Shown piece after piece: positions 28,491 to 36,953 of a stretch of DNA of 64,000 nt. The first letter of the stretch is position 1, and every line of letters starts with the position of its first letter. Under the pieces are notes generated by a model. That model saw nothing but the letters and a program-made list of their open reading frames with translations. It had not been told where the DNA came from and ran no database searches. Source of the DNA: Pseudomonas sp. P8_229 (lineage in GTDB: Bacteria > Pseudomonadota > Gammaproteobacteria > Pseudomonadales > Pseudomonadaceae); the NCBI RefSeq assembly GCF_034008635.1, contig NZ_CP125378.1:3593501-3657500 (forward strand). The letters run 5' to 3'. Made by a program: the position numbers and the translations under genes.

Positions 28491-29359
28491 GTGAAGTCGT
28501 ACTCTCTGTGGAAAAACTGATGATGCACTTCGGTGGCATCAAGGCCCTGAGCGATGTCAGCCTCAAGGTCAAACGCAATTCGATCTTCGCCCTGATCGGC
28601 CCCAACGGAGCGGGCAAGACCACGGTGTTCAACTGCCTGACCGGGTTCTACAAGGCCTCCGGCGGCAAGATCGAACTCAACGTGCGCGGCAAGCAGACCA
28701 ACGTCATCAAGCTGCTGGGCGAGTCGTTCAAACCGACCGATTTCGTTTCGCCGAAATCCTTCCTCAGTCGCCTGTACTACAAGATGTTCGGTGGTACGCA
28801 TCTGGTGAACCGTGCTGGCCTGGCCCGGACGTTCCAGAACATTCGCCTGTTCAAGGAAATGTCGGTGCTGGAAAACCTGCTGGTGGCCCAGCACATGTGG
28901 GTCAACCGCAACATGCTGGCCGGCATCCTCAATACCAAGGGCTACCGCAAGGCCGAAAGCGACGCGCTGGATTGCGCGTTCTACTGGCTGGAAGTGGTCG
29001 ATCTGGTGGACTGCGCCAACCGCCTGGCCGGTGAACTGTCCTACGGCCAGCAACGCCGTCTGGAAATCGCCCGGGCCATGTGCACGCGACCGCAGATCAT
29101 CTGCCTCGACGAACCGGCCGCCGGCCTCAACCCTCAGGAAACCGAAGCGCTGAGCGCGATGATCCGGCTGCTGCGTGACGAGCACGATCTGACCGTGGTG
29201 CTGATCGAACACGACATGGGCATGGTAATGAGCATTTCCGACCACATCGTGGTGCTGGACCACGGCGTCGTCATCGCCGAGGGCGGCCCCGACGCTATCC
29301 GTCACGATCCGAAAGTGATTGCCGCCTACCTGGGCGCCGATGAAGAGGAACTGGTATGA
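28487..29359 (+). CDS. braF: Branched-chain amino-acid ABC transporter ATP-binding protein (LivG type)
   Basis: This is a 290-residue ABC ATPase. Walker A is LIGPNGAGKTTVFNCLTG (about residues 36-53). The signature LSYGQQRRLEIARAM and Walker B QIICLDEPAAGLNPQE are followed by the H-loop VLIEHDMGMVM. An extra ~30 residues between Walker A and the Q-loop are normal for LivG of Pseudomonas. It overlaps both neighbours by 4 bases. Confidence 0.96.
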   Translation: MSEVVLSVEKLMMHFGGIKALSDVSLKVKRNSIFALIGPNGAGKTTVFNCLTGFYKASGGKIELNVRGKQTNVIKLLGESFKPTDFVSPKSFLSRLYYKMFGGTHLVNRAGLARTFQNIRLFKEMSVLENLLVAQHMWVNRNMLAGILNTKGYRKAESDALDCAFYWLEVVDLVDCANRLAGELSYGQQRRLEIARAMCTRPQIICLDEPAAGLNPQETEALSAMIRLLRDEHDLTVVLIEHDMGMVMSISDHIVVLDHGVVIAEGGPDAIRHDPKVIAAYLGADEEELV

Positions 29360-30072
29360 CCCGACCGATCCTCGAACTCAAAGACCTCGACGTGTTCTAC
29401 GGCCCGATCCAGGCCCTCAAAGGCGTGTCGCTGCAGATCAACGAAGGAGAAACCGTCAGCCTGATCGGCTCCAACGGCGCGGGAAAATCCACGCTGCTGA
29501 TGTCGATCTTTGGCCAGCCAAGGGCCGCGGGCGGGCAGATCCTCTATCAAGGCGTCGACATTACCCACAAGTCCTCGCACTACATCGCCTCCAACGGCAT
29601 TGCGCAGTCGCCGGAAGGGCGGCGGGTGTTCCCCGACATGACCGTCGAGGAAAACCTGCTGATGGGCACCATCCCGATTGGCGACAAGTACGCCAAGGAG
29701 GACATGCAGCGCATGTTCACGCTGTTCCCACGGCTTGAAGAGCGCCGCACTCAGCGGGCGATGACCATGTCCGGTGGCGAGCAACAAATGCTCGCCATCG
29801 CCCGGGCACTGATGAGTCGGCCGAAGTTGCTGCTGCTCGATGAGCCGAGCCTGGGCCTGGCGCCGATCGTGGTGAAGCAGATCTTCGCCACCCTGCGCGA
29901 ACTGGCGAAAACCGGGATGACGATCTTTCTGGTCGAGCAGAACGCCAACCATGCGCTGAAGCTGTCGGACCGCGCGTATGTGATGGTCAACGGCGAGATT
30001 CGCCTGACCGGTACCGGTAAAGAGCTGCTGGTGAACGAGGAGGTGCGTAACGCCTATCTGGGTGGGCACTGA
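29356..30072 (+). CDS. braG: Branched-chain amino-acid ABC transporter ATP-binding protein (LivF type)
   Basis: This 238-residue ATPase pairs with BraF. Walker A LIGSNGAGKSTLLMSIFG, signature TMSGGEQQMLAIARALM, Walker B LLLLDEPSLGLAP and the H-loop FLVEQNANHAL are intact. It is the last gene of the braCDEFG operon, with a strong terminator 20 bases downstream. Confidence 0.96.
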   Translation: MTRPILELKDLDVFYGPIQALKGVSLQINEGETVSLIGSNGAGKSTLLMSIFGQPRAAGGQILYQGVDITHKSSHYIASNGIAQSPEGRRVFPDMTVEENLLMGTIPIGDKYAKEDMQRMFTLFPRLEERRTQRAMTMSGGEQQMLAIARALMSRPKLLLLDEPSLGLAPIVVKQIFATLRELAKTGMTIFLVEQNANHALKLSDRAYVMVNGEIRLTGTGKELLVNEEVRNAYLGGH

Positions 30073-30091
30073 TTCTTCTTGAGTTGTCCAC

Positions 30092-30123
30092 AAGCCCCGC
30101 GACGAAAGTCCCGGGGCTTTTTA
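30092..30123 (+). terminator. Rho-independent terminator of the bra operon
   Basis: aagccccg pairs with cggggctt (30092-30099 and 30112-30119) and is followed by a T run. Confidence 0.88.
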
Positions 30124-30150
30124 CATCTCGAACTCACCGCAAAACCTCCT

Positions 30151-30238
30151 GTAGGAGTGAGCCTGCTCGCGATAGCAGTGTGTTGGCCACCGCCGATGCT
30201 GAATGTATTACCGCTATGGCGAGCAGGCTCACTCTTGC
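30151..30238. repeat. REPIN with a degenerate right arm
   Basis: The left arm gtaggagtgagcctgctcgcga is intact. The right arm has diverged (ggcgagcaggctcactcttgc). Confidence 0.85.
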
Positions 30239-30249
30239 GGTTGATCTGA

Positions 30250-30870
30250 GCCATTTTTCAGAATTGTGGAAAACAAATTCCCATAGCTGCCAAAGCGCGA
30301 CATATAGACGCTGCAAATGGCTGTTTTTCCACAGTTTTGACTTGTCCCCGTTTGCTGTGGAGCTGGCTGTGAATAACGTGGGAGTAGCTGGCTGCAGCCC
30401 TTTTGAACCGTGGCCTGCAGGGTGGTGAGTGTTTTTTGATCAGGTGTTTTTTCTGGAGCGGATGACGTCGTTGTCAACCTTTTTATGCTGGTCGCAACCC
30501 AGGTGATTCGATGTGAGCAAGCCTGTGGATAAGTCTGTGACTAAACTCTGGAAAGACTGCGCTGAGGGCCGTAATTACTGGCCTCGCGCAATCACAGGGG
30601 TGACCGGTGGGTCGTGCAAAATGCCATGTCCGGCACAACTGCCGCTTCAGGGTCAAGCAAAAAACTTTCTATTTCCCGCGCAAAGCCTTGTGTGGCGTGG
30701 CTTTGCGCGTTTCCACTTGCCCCCGGAAACTGTGGAAGGGACTGTGGATAACGTGCGTGCACATGGCTACAGGCCACGCTGGCCGTGGTGTTGCTGTGGT
30801 TGGTCGTTTTTTGTACAGGGGGCGGCTGTAAAATGCTTTCTGAAACTTTTCCACAGCGCGCTTTGAAGCG
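30250..30870. other. Gene-poor region with DnaA-box-like motifs
   Basis: No convincing gene is seen in about 700 bases. Two exact DnaA-box sequences (TGTGGATAA, complement of TTATCCACA) lie at 30524-30532 and 30743-30751, and a one-mismatch copy (TGTGAATAA) at 30368-30376. Shorter TGTGGAA or TTCCACA pieces recur near 30265, 30328, 30731 and 30848. Two weak plus-strand frames (30084-30428 and 30513-30866) have no recognisable product. Possibilities include a DnaA-binding site cluster, a small RNA locus, or decayed sequence. Confidence 0.5.
30677..30709 (+). repeat. Perfect 11-bp inverted repeat (hairpin) in the non-coding region
   Basis: cgcgcaaagcc (30677-30687) and ggctttgcgcg (30699-30709) flank an 11-base loop. 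The stem is GC-rich and stable. Only a short T stretch follows, so it may be an RNA structural element or a weak terminator. Confidence 0.7.
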
Positions 30871-30957
30871 GGTTGCCGGTCGCCGCGAGGCCGGGCATGC
30901 TGGCTGCTGATTTTCTATTTCAATGGCTGCGCTGGCGGCCGACGCAAGGAGAACACG

Positions 30958-31722
30958 ATGTCCAACACCCTGTTTATCACCGGCGCGACTTCCGGTTTTG
31001 GTGAAGCCTGTGCCCGTCGTTTCGCCGAGGCTGGCTGGAAACTGGTGTTGACCGGTCGTCGTGCAGAACGTCTGAATGCCCTGTGCGCCGAACTGTCGAA
31101 GCAGACCGAAGTGCACGGCCTGGTGCTCGACGTACGTGATCGCAAGGCGATGGAAGAGGCGATCGCCAATCTGCCGCCATCCTTCGCCAGGCTGCGTGGC
31201 CTGATCAACAACGCCGGGCTGGCGCTGGGTGTCGATCCAGCACCGAAGTGCGACCTCGACGACTGGGACACCATGGTCGACACCAACGTCAAAGGCCTGA
31301 TGTACGCCACCCGTTTGCTGCTGCCGCGTCTGATCGCCCATGGCCGTGGCGCGGGTATCGTCAACCTGGGTTCGATCGCTGGCAACTACCCGTATCCGGG
31401 CAGCCACGTGTATGGCGCGACCAAGGCGTTCGTTAAGCAGTTCTCGCTGAACCTGCGCTGCGACCTGCAGGGCACTGGCGTGCGCGTCAGCAACATCGAG
31501 CCAGGCCTGTGCGAAAGCGAGTTCTCGCTGGTGCGCTTTGCCGGTGACCAGGAGCGTTACAACGCGACCTACGCCGGGGCTGAGCCGATCCAGCCGCAGG
31601 ACATCGCCGAGACCATCTTCTGGGTGATGAATGCGCCGGCGCATATCAACATCAACAGCCTGGAGTTGATGCCGGTGAGCCAGACCTGGGCGGGGTTTGC
31701 GATCGAGCGTAACAAAGCCTGA
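30958..31722 (+). CDS. SDR family NADP-dependent dehydrogenase (YdfG-like)
   Basis: This 254-residue classical short-chain dehydrogenase/reductase has the cofactor motif TGATSGFG at residues 8-15 and GRR at 36-38, an Arg-rich pattern that favours NADP. It also has NNAG near residue 85 and the catalytic Ser-Tyr-Lys as NLGSIAGNYPYPGSHVYGATKAF. Close relatives include YdfG (3-hydroxy acid / L-allo-threonine dehydrogenase), which shares the ending pattern INSLELMPVSQTW. AAGGAG lies 7 bases before the ATG. The physiological substrate is uncertain. Confidence 0.88.
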   Translation: MSNTLFITGATSGFGEACARRFAEAGWKLVLTGRRAERLNALCAELSKQTEVHGLVLDVRDRKAMEEAIANLPPSFARLRGLINNAGLALGVDPAPKCDLDDWDTMVDTNVKGLMYATRLLLPRLIAHGRGAGIVNLGSIAGNYPYPGSHVYGATKAFVKQFSLNLRCDLQGTGVRVSNIEPGLCESEFSLVRFAGDQERYNATYAGAEPIQPQDIAETIFWVMNAPAHININSLELMPVSQTWAGFAIERNKA

Positions 31723-31738
31723 TACCGTGTCATCGTTC

Positions 31739-31802
31739 TTCGCGAGCAGGCTCGCTCCCACATTGGAATGCATTTCAAAGTGGGAGCGAGCCTGCTCGCG
31801 AA
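31739..31802. repeat. REPIN between the SDR and CDF genes
   Basis: Facing gcgagcaggctcgctcccac arms are separated by about 18 bases. Confidence 0.9.
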
Positions 31803-31896
31803 TAGGTCAAATCGGCCAAAACAGGACGATAGGGTAAACTCCCCTCGCAACAACCCCACCGCACCCTGCGGTTTTCAAGGTTTTCGAGGAGTTAAA

Positions 31897-32802
31897 GTGA
31901 GTAACCGAGGTGAGCAGGCGCTGCTCAAACAATCGACCATCCTGATGTTCGCGGTGTCGATCGCCGGGATCGTCACCGGTTTTGTTTCTGGTTCGCAGTC
32001 CATCCTTTTCGATGGTTTTTTCTCGCTGATCGCAACCTTCATCAAAGTCCTGATGCTGATCACTGCCAGGCTGATCGCCAAAGAGAGCAATCATCGCTTC
32101 CAGTTCGGCTTCTGGCATCTGGAGCCGATGGTGCTGCTGATCGAAGGCAGTTTCCTGTTGTTGATCGCCATCTATGCGTTTCTCAATGGTGTGTTCGGCA
32201 TCATCAACGGTGGCCGCGAGATCGAGCTGGGGCTGGTGATCATTTATGCGGCGGTGTTCACCGTCGTTGAATTCGCTTATTTCTTCTACGTGCGCCGACG
32301 CAATCGCAAGCTCAAATCCAGCCTGATCCAGTTCGATAACATCAGTTGGCTGGTGGACGCGATGCTCTCGGTCGGCCTGTTGATCAGCTTTCTTGCGGCG
32401 CTGCTGCTCAAGGCCCAGGGCTTTGGCGAGTGGGCGAAGTTTGTCGACCCGCTGATCCTGATCGTGCTGGCCCTGACCATGTTGCCGCCGGCGTTCAAGA
32501 TCCTTGGCCCGGCGCTGCGCGATGTGCTGGGCATTGCCCCGGACACGCTGGATGACCAGGTACGGCAGGTGATGGAGGCGGCGAAGGTCGAGCATGGTTT
32601 CGACGATTACGTGACCTACGTGCAGAAGCACGGACGGGCGCGATTCATCGAAATTCATGTGGTGTTGCCGGCCGATTATGCGCTGAGCAGTGTGGGTCAG
32701 CTGGATGCGCTGCGTGAGGAGATTTCGGCGCAGTTGGGCGAGCCGGATGCGGCGCGCTGGTTGACCATCAGTTTTACTGGCGACAAGAAGTGGATTGCCT
32801 AG
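31897..32802 (+). CDS. Cation diffusion facilitator family transporter (divergent)
   Basis: This 301-residue membrane protein has about six helices in the first 200 residues and a cytoplasmic ferredoxin-like domain after that (DDQVRQVMEAAKVEHGFDDYVTYVQKHGRARFIEIHV). CDF proteins export Zn, Fe, Co or Mn by proton antiport. The start is GTG at 31897 with GAGGAG 6 to 11 bases upstream; the ATG at 31768 runs through a REP and is rejected. The usual metal-site pairs DxxxD and HxxxD appear here as DGFFS and SWLVD, so the transport substrate may differ from zinc. Confidence 0.8.
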   Translation: MSNRGEQALLKQSTILMFAVSIAGIVTGFVSGSQSILFDGFFSLIATFIKVLMLITARLIAKESNHRFQFGFWHLEPMVLLIEGSFLLLIAIYAFLNGVFGIINGGREIELGLVIIYAAVFTVVEFAYFFYVRRRNRKLKSSLIQFDNISWLVDAMLSVGLLISFLAALLLKAQGFGEWAKFVDPLILIVLALTMLPPAFKILGPALRDVLGIAPDTLDDQVRQVMEAAKVEHGFDDYVTYVQKHGRARFIEIHVVLPADYALSSVGQLDALREEISAQLGEPDAARWLTISFTGDKKWIA

Positions 32803-32819
32803 AGACCGTGTAATGGTTA

Positions 32820-32912
32820 TTCGCGAGCAGGCTCGCTCCCACATTGGAATTGTGCCGGACACAATATTTGTGAACAGCACAGGTCAACTGTGGGAGCGAG
32901 CCTGCTCGCGAA
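32820..32912. repeat. REPIN between CDF and AGE genes
   Basis: Two arms of the standard type lie between convergent genes. The inner sequence ttgtgccggacacaa forms an extra small hairpin. Confidence 0.9.
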
Positions 32913-32925
32913 AGCTTTCTGTCAA

Positions 32926-34059
32926 TCAACGCAGATAGTCGGCCAGCCCGCTATAGCACGTCGCCAAGTGATACGGCGTCGTCGAAGGCATGTCCTTGCG
33001 GCTGACTTCACCCTGTTCATCCCGGCACTCATGCCAACCGCCCGTATGCAGAAACCGCTGCTGCAGCGCCTGCAACTGGCGCAGCACCGCAGTTTCGCTG
33101 TCCGGACGCAACGTCAGGGCGCGCAGGTATTCCGCCTGCGCCCAGATGCGCTGCGTCGAATCCTTCGGTCGTCCATCCAACTGTAGATCAAGCATCGCCC
33201 GCACCGCACCTGAAGGCTGTTCAACGCCGAACTGTTCGGTGAAGGCGAATGCCCGGTCCAGCGCCGCGTGCAGTTTCGAGGCGCGCAGCAATGGCGAAGA
33301 TTCGAGCAGGAAATACCATTCGAACTGATGGCCCGGTTCGTACCAGTTATCCACAGCGCCCAGCGGTTTCTCCATCAGCACGCCATGCTGCGGATCGACG
33401 AAGTGCTTGTGCATGGCTGTGCATAACTCGAACAGCGCTTGCTGCGTCGGCGCGTCTTCGCGCACGGCGAGGGTGGCGAGGAACGCTTCGGCCAGGTGCA
33501 TCAGCGGGTTTTGCAACGGGCCGGTTTGCAGAGTGATCCAGTCGCGGTCCAGGCACGCCTCGTACAAGCCATCGCCGGTGGCGAAGCGCCGGGCGATGAC
33601 TTCAAGTGCGGCATTGAGCGTAGATTCCACCAACGGCTCGCGGGACTTGGCCCAGTAATGGGCACAGGCGAACAGGATGAAGGCGTGGGTGTAGAGGTCT
33701 TTGCGCTGATCCAGCGGCTTGCCTTGTGCATCGATGCTGTAGAACCAGCCACCGTACTCGGCATCGTGGAAGTGCCGTTGCAGCGAGCGGAACAGTGTGG
33801 CGGCGCGCACATCGGCGTTATCCACAACCCCGATCAGGCTGGAAAACAGGTACAGCTGCCGTGCGCAGGCCATCGCCCTATAGCGTTGGGGCGGCAGCGG
33901 CTGGTGTGCGGCGTCCAGTGCTTCGCAGGGCAGCGCCATGTCGGCGTTCCAGCCCGGGCCTTGCCAGAGCGGCACGATCACGTTCAGAAAGTGCTGTTGC
34001 ACGTCGCTGAACAGGGCGGTCAATTCGGGCAGGGAGGTGGAGCGGGAAGCATGGGGCAT
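32926..34059 (-). CDS. AGE family epimerase/isomerase (N-acylglucosamine 2-epimerase-like)
   Basis: The 377-residue protein matches the (alpha/alpha)6-barrel AGE superfamily, whose members interconvert N-acyl-glucosamine/mannosamine, mannose/fructose or related sugars. Family patterns seen are DAEYGGWFYSIDAQGKPLDQRKDLYTHAFILFACAHYW, with the conserved Lys-Asp-Tyr/His region, and a C-terminal GGWHECRDEQGEVSRKDMPSTTPYHLATCY. The latter agrees with the mannose isomerase (YihS-like) branch. It has no signal peptide. The substrate cannot be fixed from sequence. Two exact TTATCCACA sequences occur inside it (33347 and 33818). Confidence 0.85.
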   Translation of the reverse strand: MPHASRSTSLPELTALFSDVQQHFLNVIVPLWQGPGWNADMALPCEALDAAHQPLPPQRYRAMACARQLYLFSSLIGVVDNADVRAATLFRSLQRHFHDAEYGGWFYSIDAQGKPLDQRKDLYTHAFILFACAHYWAKSREPLVESTLNAALEVIARRFATGDGLYEACLDRDWITLQTGPLQNPLMHLAEAFLATLAVREDAPTQQALFELCTAMHKHFVDPQHGVLMEKPLGAVDNWYEPGHQFEWYFLLESSPLLRASKLHAALDRAFAFTEQFGVEQPSGAVRAMLDLQLDGRPKDSTQRIWAQAEYLRALTLRPDSETAVLRQLQALQQRFLHTGGWHECRDEQGEVSRKDMPSTTPYHLATCYSGLADYLR

Positions 34060-34146
34060 TGGCGGACGTCGTCACGGCTGGGGCGATTGCGCGACATGGT
34101 AGCAGAGGAGCGTCTGTTAGAGACGCGGTGTCTGTCAGTCCGCCTG

Positions 34147-34216
34147 CGCGAGCAAGTCTGCTCCCATAGTGGATTTGCAGCGTACACAAAACCTGTGGGA
34201 GCGAGCCTGCTCGCGA
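34147..34216. repeat. REPIN with a degenerate left arm
   Basis: The left arm gcgcgagcaagtctgctccca is diverged and the right arm is standard. It lies between ureJ and the AGE gene. Confidence 0.8.
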
Positions 34217-34240
34217 AGAGGCCAGTTCAGACGATAGAGA

Positions 34241-34813
34241 TCAACCGGCCAGCAACCACGCGCCAGTCACTGCCGAAGCAGCGCCGGCCACTCGCACCAG
34301 TGGCGTAGCAGCCTGCGGCAGAAAACGAACCACCGCGTAACCCGCCGCATGCAGGGCAGCAGTCGCAGCGACGAAACCAGCGGCATACGCCCAAGGGCTG
34401 GTCATGTCCGGCAGCTCCAGGCCATGCGCCACTCCGTGGAACAACGCAAACAGCGCCGTCGCGACCACTGCCATCAGCAGCGGCGGACGCACGGCCAGCG
34501 CCACCGCCAGCCCCAGCGCCAGCACTGAGGCGGCAATCCCGCTTTCCAGCGCCGGCAGCTCAAGCCCTTCAAAGCCGAGCAGACCGCCGATCAGCATGGT
34601 GCCGACGAACGTGCACGGCAGCGCCCAACGTGCGGCGCCTTGCTGCTGCGCCGCCCACAGACCAACCGCGACCATCGCCAGCAAGTGGTCGAGGCCGCCG
34701 ATCGGGTGGCTGATACCGGCGACCAGACCACTGTCGCCGTGGCCCGGGTGGGCGAAGGCCAGTGCCGGGGTCAGCAGCAGCGCCACGGCGCCGAGAATAC
34801 GTTTGAGTGTCAT
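34241..34813 (-). CDS. ureJ: HupE/UreJ family membrane protein
   Basis: This 190-residue membrane protein has a signal-like first helix (LKRILGAVALLLTPALAFA) followed by the family motif HPGHGDSGLVAGISHPIGGLDHLLAM, whose histidines and aspartate probably bind Ni. About six further helices follow. UreJ/HupE proteins act as nickel permeases or nickel suppliers for urease and hydrogenase. It is the last gene of ureEFGJ, 27 bases after ureG. Confidence 0.9.
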   Translation of the reverse strand: MTLKRILGAVALLLTPALAFAHPGHGDSGLVAGISHPIGGLDHLLAMVAVGLWAAQQQGAARWALPCTFVGTMLIGGLLGFEGLELPALESGIAASVLALGLAVALAVRPPLLMAVVATALFALFHGVAHGLELPDMTSPWAYAAGFVAATAALHAAGYAVVRFLPQAATPLVRVAGAASAVTGAWLLAG

Positions 34814-34840
34814 GGATAAGCTTCCTTGTTGGTCAATGAA

Positions 34841-35455
34841 TCAGGCAGCGTTCAGCAGGCCCTGGCGTTCGATGAAGGCGATGATCTCTTCCAGGCCCTG
34901 GCCGGTCTTCTGATTGCTGAAGACAAACGGCTTGCCGTTGCGCATGCGTTTCGTGTCGCTATCCATCATTTCCAGCGAGGCACCGACCAGCGGCGCCAGG
35001 TCGATCTTGTTGATCACCAGCAGGTCCGACTTGCAGATACCGGGCCCACCCTTGCGCGGCAGCTTGTCGCCGGCCGAAACGTCGATCACGTAGATGGTCA
35101 GGTCGGACAGCTCGGGGCTGAACGTCGCCGACAGGTTGTCGCCGCCGGACTCCACCAGAATCAGGTCCAGCCCCGGAAAACGCCGGTTCAGTTGATCGAC
35201 CGCTTCGAGGTTGATCGAGGCGTCCTCGCGGATCGCCGTGTGCGGGCAGCCACCGGTTTCCACACCGATGATCCGCTCCGGGGCCAGTGCTTCGTTGCGC
35301 ACCAGAAAGTCGGCGTCTTCGCGGGTGTAGATGTCGTTGGTGACGACGGCCAGGTTGTAGCGTTCGCGCAGCGCCAGGCACAGGGCCAGGGTCAATGCGG
35401 TCTTGCCGGAACCGACCGGGCCGCCGATGCCGACGCGCAGGGGTTGTGTGTTCAT
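34841..35455 (-). CDS. ureG: Urease accessory GTPase UreG
   Basis: This is a SIMIBI-class GTPase that delivers nickel to apo-urease with UreE and, in complex with UreF and UreD, inserts it. The 204-residue protein has the P-loop [15 protein letters not shown] at residues 9-23, the metal-binding pattern [20 protein letters not shown] with Cys-Pro-His, and [19 protein letters not shown]. The nucleotide specificity segment VINKIDLAP is intact. I chose ATG 35455 ([10 protein letters not shown]); an ATG 4 codons upstream is less consistent with homologues. Confidence 0.97.
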   Translation of the reverse strand: MNTQPLRVGIGGPVGSGKTALTLALCLALRERYNLAVVTNDIYTREDADFLVRNEALAPERIIGVETGGCPHTAIREDASINLEAVDQLNRRFPGLDLILVESGGDNLSATFSPELSDLTIYVIDVSAGDKLPRKGGPGICKSDLLVINKIDLAPLVGASLEMMDSDTKRMRNGKPFVFSNQKTGQGLEEIIAFIERQGLLNAA

Positions 35456-35478
35456 GTGCTTCTCCAAGATGACAGGCC

Positions 35479-36153
35479 CTAGGAACGGAACAGGCGGCTG
35501 TACTGGCGCTCATGCGCCATGCACGCCAGGGACAGGCCGAACGCGGCGCTGCCGATGTGTTCGGGATTGATACGGGTAGCGTCCTGCTGCGCCTGTTGCA
35601 GCAGCGGCAGTAATTCGCTGGTCAGGCGCTGGGCGGCTTGCTGGCCCAGCGGCAGGGTTTTCATCAGCACCGCGAGCTGGTTTTCCAGCCAGCTCCACAG
35701 CCACGCTGCGAGGGCGTCTTGCGGGTTGATGCGCCAGGCGCGGGCGGCGAGTGCCCAGCCGAGCGCCAGATGTGGCTCGACGCATTGCTCGAGAAAGCTG
35801 CGGGCCGGCGTGTCGAGTTCCGGTAAACCGTTGAGCAACTGCTGCAACGAGTAACCCATCTGCCGGCTCTCCAGGTGCAATTCGCGGGTCTCGCGGCTGG
35901 CGCGATGGGTTTCGCAGATGCGCCGCAGCTCATCCCAGTTTTCCTCGGCCGCCGCCTGACAATGCGCGAGCAACAGTGGCGCTTCGAAACGGGCGAGGTT
36001 GAGCAGCAACTGATCGCTGATCCAGCGGCGGGCGCTCTCCGGAGTGTTCACGCGGCCGTTATCCACCGCCATTTCCAGACCTTGCGAATAGCTGTAGCCG
36101 CCAATCGGCAATTGCGGACTGGCCAGGCGCAGCAGCGCCCAGGCCGGATTCAC
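35479..36153 (-). CDS. ureF: Urease accessory protein UreF
   Basis: This 224-residue all-helical protein bridges UreD and UreG and acts as a checkpoint in nickel insertion. It starts with the family pattern [25 protein letters not shown] and has the C-terminal [13 protein letters not shown] region. Its start overlaps the ureE stop by 4 bases (ATGA). The gap to ureG is 23 bases. Confidence 0.95.
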   Translation of the reverse strand: MNPAWALLRLASPQLPIGGYSYSQGLEMAVDNGRVNTPESARRWISDQLLLNLARFEAPLLLAHCQAAAEENWDELRRICETHRASRETRELHLESRQMGYSLQQLLNGLPELDTPARSFLEQCVEPHLALGWALAARAWRINPQDALAAWLWSWLENQLAVLMKTLPLGQQAAQRLTSELLPLLQQAQQDATRINPEHIGSAAFGLSLACMAHERQYSRLFRS

Positions 36154-36650
36154 AGGCGTACGCCGAACTGATGGAGTTTGGGCGCGTAGTTGAAGTCTTC
36201 GTCGCCGTGCCGCGAATGGTGATGGCCACCGCCATAGGCACCGTGTTCTGGCTGGAACGGCGCTTCAATCGCCTCGACCTGCGCGCCCAGCTGTTCAAGC
36301 ATGGCCTTGAGCACATAGTCGTCGAGCAGGCGCAGCCAGCCATTGCCGACTTGCAGGGCGACGTGGCGGTTACCGAGGTGATAGGCGGCGCGGGTCAGCT
36401 CGAAGGCATTGGCGCAGGTGACGTGCAACAGTTGCTCGGGGCGGGCGCAGACACGAACGATGCGGCCGTCGTCGGCCTGTAGGCATTCGCCGTCATACAA
36501 CGGTGACTGGCCTCGCTCCAAAAACAACCCGACGTCTTCGCCATCGGCACTGAAACAGCGCAGGCGGCTCTTGCTCCGCGCTTCGAAGGTCAGGTGCAAC
36601 TCGGCGGACCAGACAGGTTGAGGGTCGATTCTGCGGTGAATCACCAGCAT
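36150..36650 (-). CDS. ureE: Urease nickel metallochaperone UreE
   Basis: UreE binds nickel and hands it to UreG. The 166-residue protein has the N-terminal peptide-binding domain (RSKSRLRCFSADGEDVGLFLERGQSPL) and the metal-binding domain ANAFELTRAAYHLGNRHVALQVG with the conserved His. The C-terminal tail is moderately His-rich (GGGHHHSRHGDE), which is shorter than in Klebsiella. It is the first gene of the accessory operon, preceded by a sigma-54 promoter 40 to 55 bases upstream of the start. Confidence 0.96.
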   Translation of the reverse strand: MLVIHRRIDPQPVWSAELHLTFEARSKSRLRCFSADGEDVGLFLERGQSPLYDGECLQADDGRIVRVCARPEQLLHVTCANAFELTRAAYHLGNRHVALQVGNGWLRLLDDYVLKAMLEQLGAQVEAIEAPFQPEHGAYGGGHHHSRHGDEDFNYAPKLHQFGVRL

Positions 36651-36688
36651 CGGAAAGCTTCCAGCAGTGGACAGGTAGGGAGGGCTAG

Positions 36689-36704
36689 AGCAAGGGGCTT
36701 GCCA
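36689..36704 (-). promoter_or_regulatory. Sigma-54 promoter for ureEFGJ
   Basis: On the minus strand the sequence reads TGGCAAGCCCCTTGCT. Against TGGCACG-N4-TTGCT it has one mismatch, with GG and GC exactly 12 bases apart. The predicted transcript start is near 36678, about 28 bases before ureE. Nitrogen (NtrC) control of urease genes is well known in enteric bacteria and pseudomonads. Confidence 0.7.
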
Positions 36705-36777
36705 ACCGCATGAGATGTAGGAAATCCCTGTCGGAGCGTAGTGGATGTTTCAAGATGTTGCGGAATTTTGGAAGGTT

Positions 36778-36807
36778 TTGGTGCGTGAAGATTTTTACAT
36801 GCACCAA
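36778..36807 (-). promoter_or_regulatory. NtrC-like half-site pair upstream of the ureE promoter
   Basis: TTGGTGC (36778-36784) and GCACCAA (36801-36807) are perfect inverted half-sites 16 bases apart, about 100 to 130 bases upstream of the predicted start. Each matches an NtrC half-site (GCACCA/TGGTGC), but the order and spacing differ from the canonical 17-bp palindrome. Confidence 0.4.
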
Positions 36808-36831
36808 TTTATGGCGACCACGCAAAACAAT

Positions 36832-36919
36832 GTAGGAGTGAGCCTGCTCGCGATAACGGTGTGTCAGGCAGCAAATACTTCGACTGATAAACCGTTATCG
36901 CGAGCAGGCTCACTCCTAC
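36832..36919. repeat. REPIN between desT and ureE
   Basis: The arms are of the CTCACTCCTAC subtype with complementary inner segments ataacggt and accgttat. The element extends as one long hairpin. Confidence 0.9.
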
Positions 36920-36953
36920 AGGGGGGGATTTGCGGTAGATCCGGAAGAGGGAA

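Noticed and set aside
30513-30866. 117-residue plus-strand frame in the gene-poor region
   Set aside because: Starts with GTG, no ribosome-binding site, Trp/Cys-rich composition, and it spans the perfect hairpin; no family resemblance.
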